A DNA stretch of 64,000 nt from Amaurobius ferox (Eukaryota; Arthropoda; Arachnida; Araneae; Amaurobiidae): NCBI GenBank assembly GCA_951213105.1, contig OX578150.1:21120022-21184021 (forward strand), written 5' to 3'. The position numbers and the translations under genes were made by a program. The number at the start of each line of letters is the position of its first letter. The first letter of the stretch is position 1. Positions 22,200-33,600 of this stretch are shown here, piece after piece. A model generated the notes under the pieces. It did not search any database. It saw nothing but the letters and a program-made list of their open reading frames with translations, and was not told the DNA's origin.

Positions 22200-22500
22200 A
22201 GTGGTCTACTAATTTTCTTACAATATTTCCCATGATTTTTATATTCTAATTAGAAGAGTTTTCCCTGTATTATGTTTTCCTGCTAATGCTGTTTCTAATT
22301 GGCCCCACATATAATGTTTTTAAACACAAAACCGGGGTTTCACTATAATAAAATTGTGAATGTCATTAATTTATTTTAATTGTAATTCAGTTATTACAGA
22401 AAACTTACCTAAAACAGTCCGGTACGTCTCTCATTCCGCAGTTGGGTACAGAAGCGCTGATAGGTAAGTCAAAAGAATGCTTTGGATAGAGGCCCTGTAG
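22200..22500. other. No gene; AT-rich flank
   Basis: Sequence to the right of the TA target of the Tc1/mariner-type element. Nothing recognised. Confidence 0.4.
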
Positions 22501-22790
22501 GCTTCTTCTTCGACATAGACCATCAGACCTACGCGAAGGTGTAAGGTATTTATTTAGGCGGCCGAGAAGTGCCACCCAATTCAGACAAGAACCCAGTCGG
22601 GGTGGCATCCACAGGGACCATACCTTTTCCCCTATCACCAATTTTTCTGAAGAACTTACGAACTCACATATCTAATGCGCTCGTACTCCTCGTGAACACA
22701 GGGACATTTTAGGTAGAGCCGGGAATCATACTCGGGTCATCTGAGTGCAATACCCGTGCATTAGCAACTGGGGAGGCTTGGAACCCTCAT
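22501..22790 (-). mobile_element. SINE with tRNA-like head, same body and tail as the 5S SINE
   Basis: On the - strand the 5' part contains GTTGCTAATGCACGGG and GAGTATGATTCCCGGC, resembling decayed tRNA A and B boxes. The body (GTGTTCACGAGGAGTACGAG, GGTATGGTCCCTGTGG, AATTGGGTGGCACTTC) aligns along about 230 nt with the SINE at 5133-5516. The tail hairpin (CGGCCGCC..GATGGTC) is decayed and ends in (GAA)n rather than (CAA)n. The target duplication was not identified, so the limits are approximate. Confidence 0.75.
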
Positions 22791-22999
22791 GTCGCCTAAA
22801 CAGTTTATGAAAAAAGTGAAAGTAATAATTTGTAAAATGGGGACGGGTGCGCACTTGTTGCATAGGAGGACTGAAATTTCTGTCGGCGTCTATGTTCAAG
22901 TCCATTCAGCTATACTAAGATACATTTATTGTAATAGACTAAATGCTTTGGTGTGCAGATTTCTGTGTATTGAAGTTTACCTTATAATATTTAAATTAA

Positions 23000-23245
23000 T
23001 TTAAATGTTTTTCACTTTGTACTTTAAAATTTTCACAGTTACTTTTTGCTTAAACCTGTTGTTTTTCTTATGTGTTCTTTTATGCTTTTGTGTTTTTTGT
23101 ATCTTTGCTTGTCTTGTTGTAACTTATTGTGTTGTGATTCAATTTTAATATGTGTTGTAATTGCTTGAATCAAAAATAAAGTTCCCGGCCACACACTTAG
23201 CTACAGTAAACCTTCGGGTCTGTCGTGTGGTCTGGGTTTCCAACA
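23000..23245 (+). mobile_element. LINE 3' end fragment with the conserved hairpin
   Basis: A T-rich 3' UTR-like stretch leads to AATAAA (about 23176), then CCGGCCACAC...GTGTGGTCTGGGTTTCCAAC at 23187-23244. The ending is the same as at 5116, 9005 and 50233. The 5' limit and target duplication are not resolved. Confidence 0.65.
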
Positions 23246-23249
23246 TCCA

Positions 23250-25479
23250 ACGTACTGTGTAGTGTAATCCAGTCTGTGTAACGCTTTCGAAAAAAATATA
23301 TTTATTGCTCCATATTTATTTTAATTAATTTTTTTCATTTGTTACTCCATTTCAGTTCGATATTTAACAATCCGGAACCGCTTAAGTTCTAAACGTAACC
23401 TAGCTAAAATGAAACTTTATATTTGCAAATTTTGGACCTCGGTTTATTATCTCCCCAAATGATTTTATCATGCTTCACCATTGTTCCCGTCCTCTTAAAA
23501 AACTAAATATTTATAGACTTGTAAAGTTACTTGCTTTTCAAAAAGCAATTTGAAAAGAGTTATTTTTCTAATCAATGAAAAAGTGGAAAATTTACCGACA
23601 CACATCTTTAACGATGTCTGAAAAGATTTGGTAAGAAATTGATCTGATTATTTTAAATAGCAATCTTTATGCACATAATATTTTTTTTTAATTATTATAC
23701 ATGCAAATTTTTAGTGTAGTTTTGAAAGAAAAATAATTTGATTTTCTTACTTTTGAGGATTTACATGTTTTAGTTATCCCTGTACATGAATCACAGTTTT
23801 AATTAATTTATGAACTAATATTTTTGTACGATATCTTTGGAATACTAGGTACTCATTCGTATAATATAATATGAAACGAGGGATATTTTTACTTTATTTT
23901 TAAAAAATATGGTATGCACTTGTCAAAATGGAATCGTTAAAACTTGCAATGGCAGCAAGAAAACTTGCTATATACCACAATAATGTGTACTTCTATGGGG
24001 ACTGATATATTAAGTGCTACCATATAGCTGACTTTTAATTTATTAGAGATTGAACTCTTGAGAGAATCCCGCCTATAGAAGATGTTCCCAAAGTGTGGCT
24101 GTCATTGCAGATAAGATAATTGCATCCATGAACATATAAAGCTGAATTAAAAGTCAATTCTCAGATTCACAACACCTATCCTATGAAGTAATTAAGAGTA
24201 AAATGCTTTAATGGTATATTGAATTAAATCTTTTGGAGTGTACTACAAACAACAGATTAAGGGGTCATTGTGGGGTCCATTGTTTATAAAATACAGTGGG
24301 AGATATATTAGATAAAGTTGTGACACATTGCAATTACATACATGAGTCATGCACTATCTATTTACTAGCTGTCCTTTGTGATTGTAGCAAGAAAACATTA
24401 AACAAAATAGCTAAAATTCATGTTTGCATGCTTTAAATATGTTGTAGAAAAGTTGAAAGTAAGAGGAACTCGAATTTAACACAAAATAATATTGATAAGT
24501 AAAATAATTTTAAAAATGCGAGCAAGATAGATTTATAATGAATCAGATGTTTTAAAATCCTCCTAATCCAAAGATAAATATTCAGCTCACTGAAATATTT
24601 CAAATATTATATTATGTGCTCAAATATGAGTAAAAGTTTGAATGAGTTTCTATAATTATACATATGTAAATAGAAAAATATGCTTTACTTACATAGAAAT
24701 GTTTTCGTCTGAAATACGATGAAGTATAACAAAAAAAAATCGAATCTCCGTAACACAAAACTAAAATACATTATCAAATAACTAACCCATCGCATGATGT
24801 TATACGAGTAAATAGAGTAGCGACACAAACAAAATGGATGCAGCGTGAAATCCTTGGGAGCTAAGTCAAGGCCACCTAGAATAAGCTGACCAAGACCGTC
24901 ACCTTCGTGAACTAAAGAACTACTACTTCTAAAATCTCATTCAAACGAAAAAAACAAAAAAAATGTCTGATCCTGCAAAATCTCTGATAAATAAATACAC
25001 GGAAGCTCGGCATAAATAAAATTGAAGGTAAATAATTTAAACAAACAATATTTTAATGTAGGAATTCGATGTTAACGTGCTATAAACATCAAGTTAAAAC
25101 CGATACAAAAATATACGGTTTACTGATAGAAATTACGTATACCAATAACGTATGCATAGAAAGACATATAAACCTTTAAAAAGTTATAAAATGCAAATAT
25201 ATAATAAACGAAAAATTGCAAAATACACTACATCTCTTTACGTACTATAAGCATTGACGTTAAGGCTTAACAGACGATGCACGGAAAATGCATCATTTAT
25301 TACAAAAATTATCAAAAAAATAATTTCTTTTACTGGCGGCGACTGCCAGAAACATTAATATACATATAGAAAAGTTTACATACCTGTTATGGTTGTAGAA
25401 TTATTAAAAAATAACCTCTTTTCACAAGAACTCCATATATCTCCATAAGCTTTACATTAGAGTGCACAATTTTCTAGCA
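23250..25479. other. No gene seen; upstream region of RpL36
   Basis: AT-rich and without convincing coding sequence. The words AAGGCCACCTAGAATAAG (about 24868) and AAGGCCATCTAGAATAAG (about 25561) are a dispersed pair; the second lies in the proposed 5' exon. Confidence 0.45.
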
Positions 25480-25615
25480 CCCTTTTCCGTGACGTCACGA
25501 GGGAGTTGGGAGGCCTCTTTAGATCTCGAAGGTGACGACCAAGACCTAGAATAAGTTTCCAAGGCCATCTAGAATAAGAGGCCCTGACATTGACAACTCA
25601 ACAGCAGCAACGGAG
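25480..25615 (+). promoter_or_regulatory. Proposed RpL36 transcription start (TOP motif) and 5' UTR exon
   Basis: CCCTTTTCC at 25480-25488 is a C-initiated pyrimidine tract, the hallmark (5' TOP) of ribosomal protein mRNAs, which links translation to growth signalling. A palindromic TGACGTCA (CRE-like) overlaps at 25490-25497. A GC-richer leader follows, ending at a donor CGGAG/GTAACG at 25616. The matching acceptor would be CTGTTTCAG ending at 27582, four bases before the RpL36 ATG. This is inference from motifs and position; there is no transcript evidence. Confidence 0.45.
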
Positions 25616-27582
25616 GTAACGTATCTTCCGTGCGTAACACGTACGGGATCTGACACAGATGAATTTCTACAGTAATAAATAAGAATGAAATATGAAAAAA
25701 CATATCTCTAAACTAACAAGCAAATTAGAATAAACTTCAAACTGTGATTCTGAAATGTGATCTATACTATTCTTCTGTGATCTACATTGAGAACAAATAT
25801 TTTTTCACTCTCTTCTGTAAATATTTATGTTAAAGTTATATTAATATAATAAACAACTATATTAATATTTATATAATATTTAAAATATATCAAAAAACAA
25901 AACTTATAAACCTTAGAAATTCAAATAATATTTTATAACTATGAATTAGGAAAAATGTAATTACATATTATTCGCTATAATGGGAGAAACTGCTGAAACT
26001 TACCTATGACGTTAAAATACATATTTTATTAGCTAACATATATATATATCTCCAGATTTAGCATTTAGTTTTAAAATATAAGCAACATAAAACACAGTGA
26101 AATAGTTATGAATATAAATTTCTAAATTTAACTTTTCTATTTTGTGACAGTAACTTTTGCAACATTATTGCTTTTATACTAATACTATATTTAAAAAACG
26201 CTTGATACCTACCTATTTAACTTGAACAGCATTTTATACAGTAAATCTAGAATTCATAAAAAAATACGAAGAAACACCATTTCAGTAGTCATTTTAATCC
26301 AAGTGGGCACGTATTTAAATTATTTTTTTTATTTAAAAATATGAATTTTTGAAAGTCACTTCTGTAACTTCCATACACATTCGTACATTCGGGGAGTGAT
26401 TGCAGACCCCCCCCCCCCCCCCCCACGGCTGGAGTCACGTATCCCATGATTCCTAGATGTCCGAGCCTTGTCTTAGTTAGCTTTGGCTAAGTAGGGAAAG
26501 TAATAATTTCTTGATTGACGTAAGATGTGTTGCATTTGCTACTCCCATATGATCTACTTGCACCTTATTTCAATATATGAATCAGCGCGACGTGTCTAAC
26601 TCCGGAATTAACATCGAGGAGCTGTCCTGCTCACGCAACAGAATTTCAATTTAGAAGGTGGCAACTTTAGTTCTGCTTGTATTCAATACTTTCGCATTCA
26701 TATCATATTGTAAAGTGAAGTATATATTGTTTGGTAGGTTTCATTCCTAATGAATCTATTAAATTACTGAATTTAAGCTTGTGTATGCGTCCTATTTATA
26801 TATCACTAATCTAATAGTAGTATATTCTGCAATTATTTCTTTTGAAAGTGTATTGGTAATATAATTTTGATCTAATATACTGTGTACCACTTTCACTAAA
26901 ACACGTTCTTTTAATTATTTTTCTAAAATTATAAGTAATGCCAAAAATAAATGTCTTATTGTTTTATTATTTTATCGCTTTCGAATTTATTTTACTACAT
27001 AACCTGAAAAGCGGATCATGCCGTTAAAATTGAAACATTTTAATTTGAAACATTTTTGTCAAAGTCCTCGTGTCTCTGAAAACAGAGGTTGATTAAGCAT
27101 GTGAACAACTAATATGAAGACTCAATATACCCTCGATAACTAATCTCCTGCATTTTGTTTCCTGGCGACAAAACGTGGGTGCATTAACTTGGTTCTATTG
27201 ACAATTATTTAATGAACTTATGCTAAATGTTTTAAAACACAGTACTATTGCTTATCATAATTTAGAGTAAAAATAAATATATGCAAATTATATCATCAAC
27301 TTATAATCATAATTTAATTCATTAATAATATACCGTCATTTCCAAAAATTTGAAATTCAACCCGTTAAGCTAAAGTAATAAAAATCCAGACTTCCCCCGA
27401 CTGCCTTCTGTTTACGCAGGGCATTGAGCGTATCCATTGTAGAGAAGTTGGATGTTTCCAAATTTGTGAAATTTTTTGTATATGCAGTTCATATCTAATG
27501 TGCTAGAATAACTTTGTTTTGAGTGGCAATTCTGAACCAATTTCAGATTTTACTCTTTATAATTTTTGATATTCTGTTTCAG
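25616..27582 (+). other. Proposed intron in the RpL36 5' leader; no gene inside
   Basis: AT-rich, with a run of about 19 C at 26406-26424. No element or RNA gene recognised. Confidence 0.4.
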
Positions 27583-27586
27583 AATT

Positions 27587-27679
27587 ATGGGTGTACACAA
27601 AGAAATGTGTGTGGGCCTCAACAAGGGCCATAAAGTAACTAAAAATGTTGCAAAACAGAGGCCTTCAAGAAGGAAAGGA
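27587..27679 (+). CDS. RpL36: RpL36 coding exon 1
   Basis: 31 codons, [16 protein letters not shown] to PSRRKG. The donor GTAAGT is at 27680. The ATG lies just after an acceptor (TTCTGTTTCAG). Confidence 0.95.
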
Positions 27680-30600
27680 GTAAGTTATTTTTAATTATGG
27701 ATCTAAATTTCTGAATCATATAAATATTATTTGAGTTTGATATATTTGCTATTGTACAAAAGTTTTGGAAAAGATTGAGATGAACATTTTATGTATTTTC
27801 ATTTTATTTTTAACATATGCCGTAATATTGATATAGATCTGCAAAAGAGATGTATTTAACCTAGCTATTGTGTAACACTTTGGCACAAATGGCTTTTGCC
27901 ACATTACAACCTCTGGCAGATGACCATTTCTATGTAAATTTTGTGTTTCTACATTTTATCCATTTTTATAGTGTTGATGTGTGTTATCTTTTGTTTTTAT
28001 ATATTTGTTTTTATGCATTTTTGAATTTTAATTATATATTTTTCAATTATTTTGCAACTATTTTAAAACACTGGAATATACGTCATTTGAGTTGGAGGAT
28101 TTCAATTTCAAAACACTGAGAAACGTGCCAACATGGCACAATTTTGCACTTAGAAAAATAAGGTCTAGAGTATTCTACTCATTTACCTCTATTCCTTCCA
28201 GAAATTTTGTGGACAATGACTTATTTTCAGTGGTAATGTTAGAGCCTGATATGTTTGTGTGGGATACAGTTAAGCTTTGGTTCAATGTAGTTTAAATTGG
28301 TAATGGAGTAGATTAATAAATGCAGAAGCAAGAAATTGAAGTTGCATATTTTAAAAACTGTTTTGCTGAAATATTTTTAGGGTTTACATTTCATGAAAAA
28401 TTTTAGTCACATTTTCAATATTTCTTATATATATGCTTAAAATGCTAGTAAGGCAACTCCCTTGTCTTAGCCATAGGTCAGGCAGGTCATATCATGGTAA
28501 AAAATTCAGTGGCACATAACCATTTTTACTTTATCATACTATAGAACAGGGTTACTTTATCATACTATAGAACAGGGTTTCCAACTGGCGGCCCGCGGTG
28601 CCTTTTTTTCGGCTCACTAAGCTTTCTGGGAAAATAATTTGCAGCATCAAATTAGATGCTCTTATTTAAGGAAAAAAGTTTTTGTGAAAATCCATATTGG
28701 TTTCAAATGCTATTCATTCGTGAATCAATTTGATTTCCCTCTGTGCCCATGAAAATTAGTGTGTCCACTTGTGTTCTATTTCACCCGCCCCTGTTGCTTT
28801 TCACGTCCGTGAATTCGTCCGTTGACTCGTTTAACTAGTTTTCTTTTACCCCTGCAAGTGGATTTGGGTGATTCTTAGAATAGGCCCCCACTCATTTTTC
28901 AAAGTACGATCCAGCACCAAGTTGGCGCGATTCTGCGGGTTACAATTCTATTCCGGCTACTTCACGAATCTGGTAGCCTTCGAACGGACATCCAATCAGC
29001 GCTCGCCTTTTTAGGATGCTGCGCATGCGCCTTTTTATTCTTTGGATTCTGCATTTTAATAGGCAGTAATAGTCCTTTTTCGATCGAATTCGTTGACTCT
29101 TGCTTTTACAGATCTTTTTCGATCGATTTGCAAAGATGTAAACACGTACAAACTTTTTGGAATAAATATATAAAACATTCCTCGTAATTCATGGACATTA
29201 ACATTTTACGCAAATTTTCAATAGATATGCAGGCTCCGGTGTTAAATGTACGTGTATGTTCAAGAAAACGTGTTGCAGTGTTGAATATACGTGTAAGAAA
29301 ACGTGTTCCGGTGTGGATGTAATTAAAAATATGGATATCCGTTACATAAAAGTTAGTTTTTTCTTTGTTCATCCCGTGTTTTGAAATTGTCTTTTGTATT
29401 TTTCCGTGTTTTTAAAATGGGTTTCTTAATTTTAAAGTATCATTTTTTTCTTGATTTTTGTTAAAGTACAAACTTTTTTCTAAGTATCGTTTTCTCTTGA
29501 ATTTAGTTAAAATACAAACTTTTTTCTAAGTTCCGTTTTTTCTTAAATTTAGTTAAAGTACGAACTTTTTTCTAAGTTTCGTTTTTTCTTAAAATTTTGT
29601 TAAAGTGCAATCCGTTTACTAAGTATCGTTTTTTAATTTTCGATTTATAAGTTTTTGATATTGATTTAAATTCAAAAAATATTTTAAGTATCCAGCATTT
29701 TAAAAATTTTATTATTCTGCCATTACGCAATATTTTTATAGTTCTGCCATTACGCAATATTTTTTAAATGCACAAAAATAGTATTTTGTAATCTTTTTAT
29801 GAGTATTATTAACTTTTATTTATATTCAATTGCAATATCATTTAACAAAATTACAGTTCATAAAACTCTAGAATAAGACGTCACTATTGTAGGAGGAGCC
29901 TATTTTAAAACACAGGAATATACATCACTTCAATTGGGAGGAGTCAATTTCAAAACACTGCCAACGCGCCAACTTGGCGCAATTTTGTACTTAGAAAAAA
30001 AACGAGTGGGGGGCCTATTCTGAGAATTTACCGTGGATTTATATACGGAGTCGATTATAGTCGATTTATATGCGGAGTCTAAAAAAAAAACACATTGTAA
30101 GTCTAAAAGTTATTTTTCCCCGCAAGACAATAGATCCTAAAACTATGCAGTAGTAATTACGTAATCGCACATTCCTAATTTCTCTGCCCTCCAGATGCTC
30201 CGGACTAGCATTGTATACGCGTCATCAAAAAATATACATTCATTTTCGTTCGATGTTTATCACTTGTTTCTCTGATTAAGGCTGATCGTTTTCGACAAAT
30301 AATGGCTCTTTTCAGAAATAATTCTGTAACACGGATTGTTTAAAACTATATTACAGGATTTTAATGCGGTGGATCAAGGACGCTTGAGAGACAGGAATGC
30401 GTTGTCTGCCCTCCGTTTTGAGGAGCAGCGTGCTGGGAATTAAAGAATACTTTGAGCTTGTCACACGAGAACGAGCGTCCCCAAAACAGACGGGAGACAA
30501 CGCTCATATGTCATAGGCCTACTTGTCTGGAATCTGACTTTTATTCCAAATTAAATCGGACTTTTATTCCATATTACTTCCCAAAAAAATATTTACGAAA

Positions 30601-33600
30601 TTTTCAATTTCCAAAAAATCATTCGCCATTTTTTTCACCAAAGTATTTTTTTTATCGCCAGTTTTGCGATCTTTTCGCATTTGGCGAATGTCTAGTGCGG
30701 ACCCTGTATTTATATTCATTACGATGCCTCCATCCCTCCCCCGCCAGAATAATTTTATAATGACCCCCCCCCCCTCCCCCCCCCCAAAAAAAAAATATGT
30801 CCTGGGTATGGTCCTGATTACGTTGCGGCCTTTCACTAGACATGTGGTTTCGATTGCTGCCTTTGGGTGCTTGTTGAAAACCCCTGCTATAGAATATAGA
30901 GAAAGTATTGTTTTCACGAAAATTTTCGATTTTAAGATTTGTATACCTATATATGTTTTAAGACCCCTGAACACTTTGACTATTTTTAGATTGATGTCAG
31001 TCTGTCATATGTCTGGTTGATTTCTTGTGTTACACGGTAGCTGCCACAAATATTAATGGATTTTCACCAAACTTTTTATCCAGTTTTGTTAATGATTTCA
31101 GCAGAGCACAATTAGTAACACAAATTATTAACACTTAAGATTTATCATACTTTTATTTAACCCGACCATTAGATTTGGGTAGCATCGATATAATGGTCAG
31201 TAACCAACCAAATAAAGACCCGGTGGTCGGCTGCCTAGATGCATCGTTTAATTTTTAGTAACTTTGTATGTATACAGAGGTCCCATTTCAGCGCGAGATT
31301 CTCGCGAAATCCATAAAAAATCTCGCGTAAAAATTTAGGCAGCGCGAGAATTTCTCTCTCCAGTTTCTGTCTAAAATTATTTTTTCCTTCAAATTGGATA
31401 ACGAGAATTCCGATGACTAGAGATGCAGATTCGCGGTTTCCATGTCGCCATTTTTGGCGATCGAAATTTCTCCAGAATCCTTTCAGTCCCCGGCACCCCG
31501 CAGCTGGTAGATTAGGCCAATTGCTTCGCGACCGCAAATCGCGATCAGTTGCCTCGTTGCGAATCGTGGGCCGATTGCCGTGCGATTCCGTAGCCTCGTG
31601 TGAATCGCAGTCAATCGCTATTTGGGCACACTAAAAGTACTACTTGTTTCTAATTAGCGAAATATTTTATAGAAAACTATAAGTGTCTCTCTTGCTTACG
31701 TCGGTCGCAAATTCAATCAAATAAAATTTTGCTTTTTTTTAATAAGATTCCTTCACGGATTTGAATTATGTTCTTTCCGAGTACTTCCCGCATTTTTCAT
31801 GTGTTCGAGAAATTTTCTTCTTTCCTCGGACGAAAATCCTACAGCTATCCACAGTATGTCTACAGGTTACAAAAATCCCGAAAATGTCGTGAAATTGGCC
31901 ATATATGCCCCAAAAATATCACAAAATTTGAACAAAACCACGAATTTTTTATCAGAGACATTCCCTTCTTACATCTGAAAATCTGTTTCTCCGCGATTGC
32001 TTAAATGACGCTCGCATACGGCTATCCCCACAGTTTCTGAGGAGAGATGAGCAATGAATATATTTTTGCCATTTTTACAATATATTTGCATTGACTGATT
32101 TTTTTTTATAATTATTTCGTTTAACATACAAAGAATGAAAACCAAACCATTTTTCTACCGTATTATTAATAAAATGAAGGGTTATTTTGCAGCAGCATCA
32201 CGAAAATCTGCATTTGTACGCGATCCTCGGCATACCTCATTTAATTTGAAAAATATTTCTTACTTTTCCAATTTGTTTGCATCGACTACAGTGTTTGTAA
32301 TTGTTTCGCGTTTTATACAGAAAAAATATTTTGCAAACTTATTTATGAAATAAAGAGCTATTTTGAAAACAAAAAGAAAAAAGTCGACACTTTTCAAACA
32401 AAATGGCTAAAATCACATGATTGACTTGAGATTCAACAAAAGGACGATTCAACCCTATGTTCTGCAAGTTTTGTAAAAAATACACAAAAAAAGAATCCAA
32501 TTTCAAACATCAAGTCAAAATTATTACCTAATTCTATGTGAAATAGTTTTCGTCGATATTCGCCCTCGGCGATCAAAAATCGTTAAAATTTTTAATTGCT
32601 ATTGCTGCATGAAAGTTGATCATAAAATGATTTTAAAAATCAAAATATAAAGTAAATACAGTCGGCCTTCGACTTTTGCAGTTTACAGACAAAAAAATCG
32701 TAAATTCACATGCGAGTCATTTTACTTAAAATAACTCATGTAGACGTTATTATAAGCAAATAAAATCATAACGTAAGCATGGGGGAAGTCGGGAATTTGA
32801 GTATTATTGCTAACAAGTGTGTGGGGGGGGGGGGGAGGTATAAAATTACCAAAAATGTGCTTACTTAATACTTAAACGACCCCTAATTATTTTTAAAAAA
32901 AATGTTAGTAAGAATGTTAGTTTTAAGAATTAAAAAATTTAAATGTCGAAGAATATGAGTTATAGTTAATGCTTTCTTTTTTATTACTTTCTAAATTAGC
33001 ATGGTTAGATAAAAAATTAAATTTTAAGTTTCTCTCCTTATGGCAGAAAATCTCCCAAAATTTTCTGGAAGGAGAGAGATTCTCCCCCTCTTTTCCTGAC
33101 TTAGTGGGAACCCTTGTATAAATTTTAACATTAAAATGTGTGGCTTATAATATTGTCCTTTATTTTCCAGAATTTAACCAAACACACTCGATTCATAAGA
33201 GATATTGTTAGAGAAGTGTGTGGATTTGCACCATATGAAAAGCGTGCTATGGAATTGTTAAGAGTTTCTAAAGATAAGAGGGCATTGAAATTCATTAAGA
33301 AACGGGTAAGTTTTAAAAAATAATTATTAATTTATATCATTTTAACATCATTTCAATTGTATTTATCATTGAATTTTGAGCTGCTTGATGAAGTCAGGGT
33401 TATAGTCTGTAAGTCGAACTTTTGACGTCAACTCTTCTTTCTACTTTGATTCCTGTACAGAGTTTGATTTAGAGAAAAAAAAAATTGCATTACTACTATT
33501 GTTACACAAAATGCATCTTGCATAGCAATTTCTGTGTTTCTAATCAGCAATTGAAAATTGAATGTTTTTGAAAAGTAAGCAATCAGAAAAATTCCATAGA

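Larger units (their letters stand above)
28573..30886. mobile_element. Non-autonomous hAT-like element in RpL36 intron 1
   Basis: The left end is CAGGGTTTCCAACTGGC. The right end, read inward, is CAGGGGTTTTCAACAAGC. An 8-bp direct repeat CTATAGAA flanks it at 28565-28572 and 30887-30894. No transposase frame is present. Without the nested element (28866-30032) the body is about 1.1 kb. It contains a C/A homopolymer patch at about 30766-30796. Confidence 0.8.

Noticed and set aside
27868..28295. Short frames of 83 and 67 codons in RpL36 intron 1
   Set aside because: Low-complexity, AT-driven composition; one overlaps a fragment of a non-coding repeat.
33370..33470. A further box C/D snoRNA at TTGATGAAG after RpL36 exon 2
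   Set aside because: No D box (CTGA) or closing stem at suitable distance.
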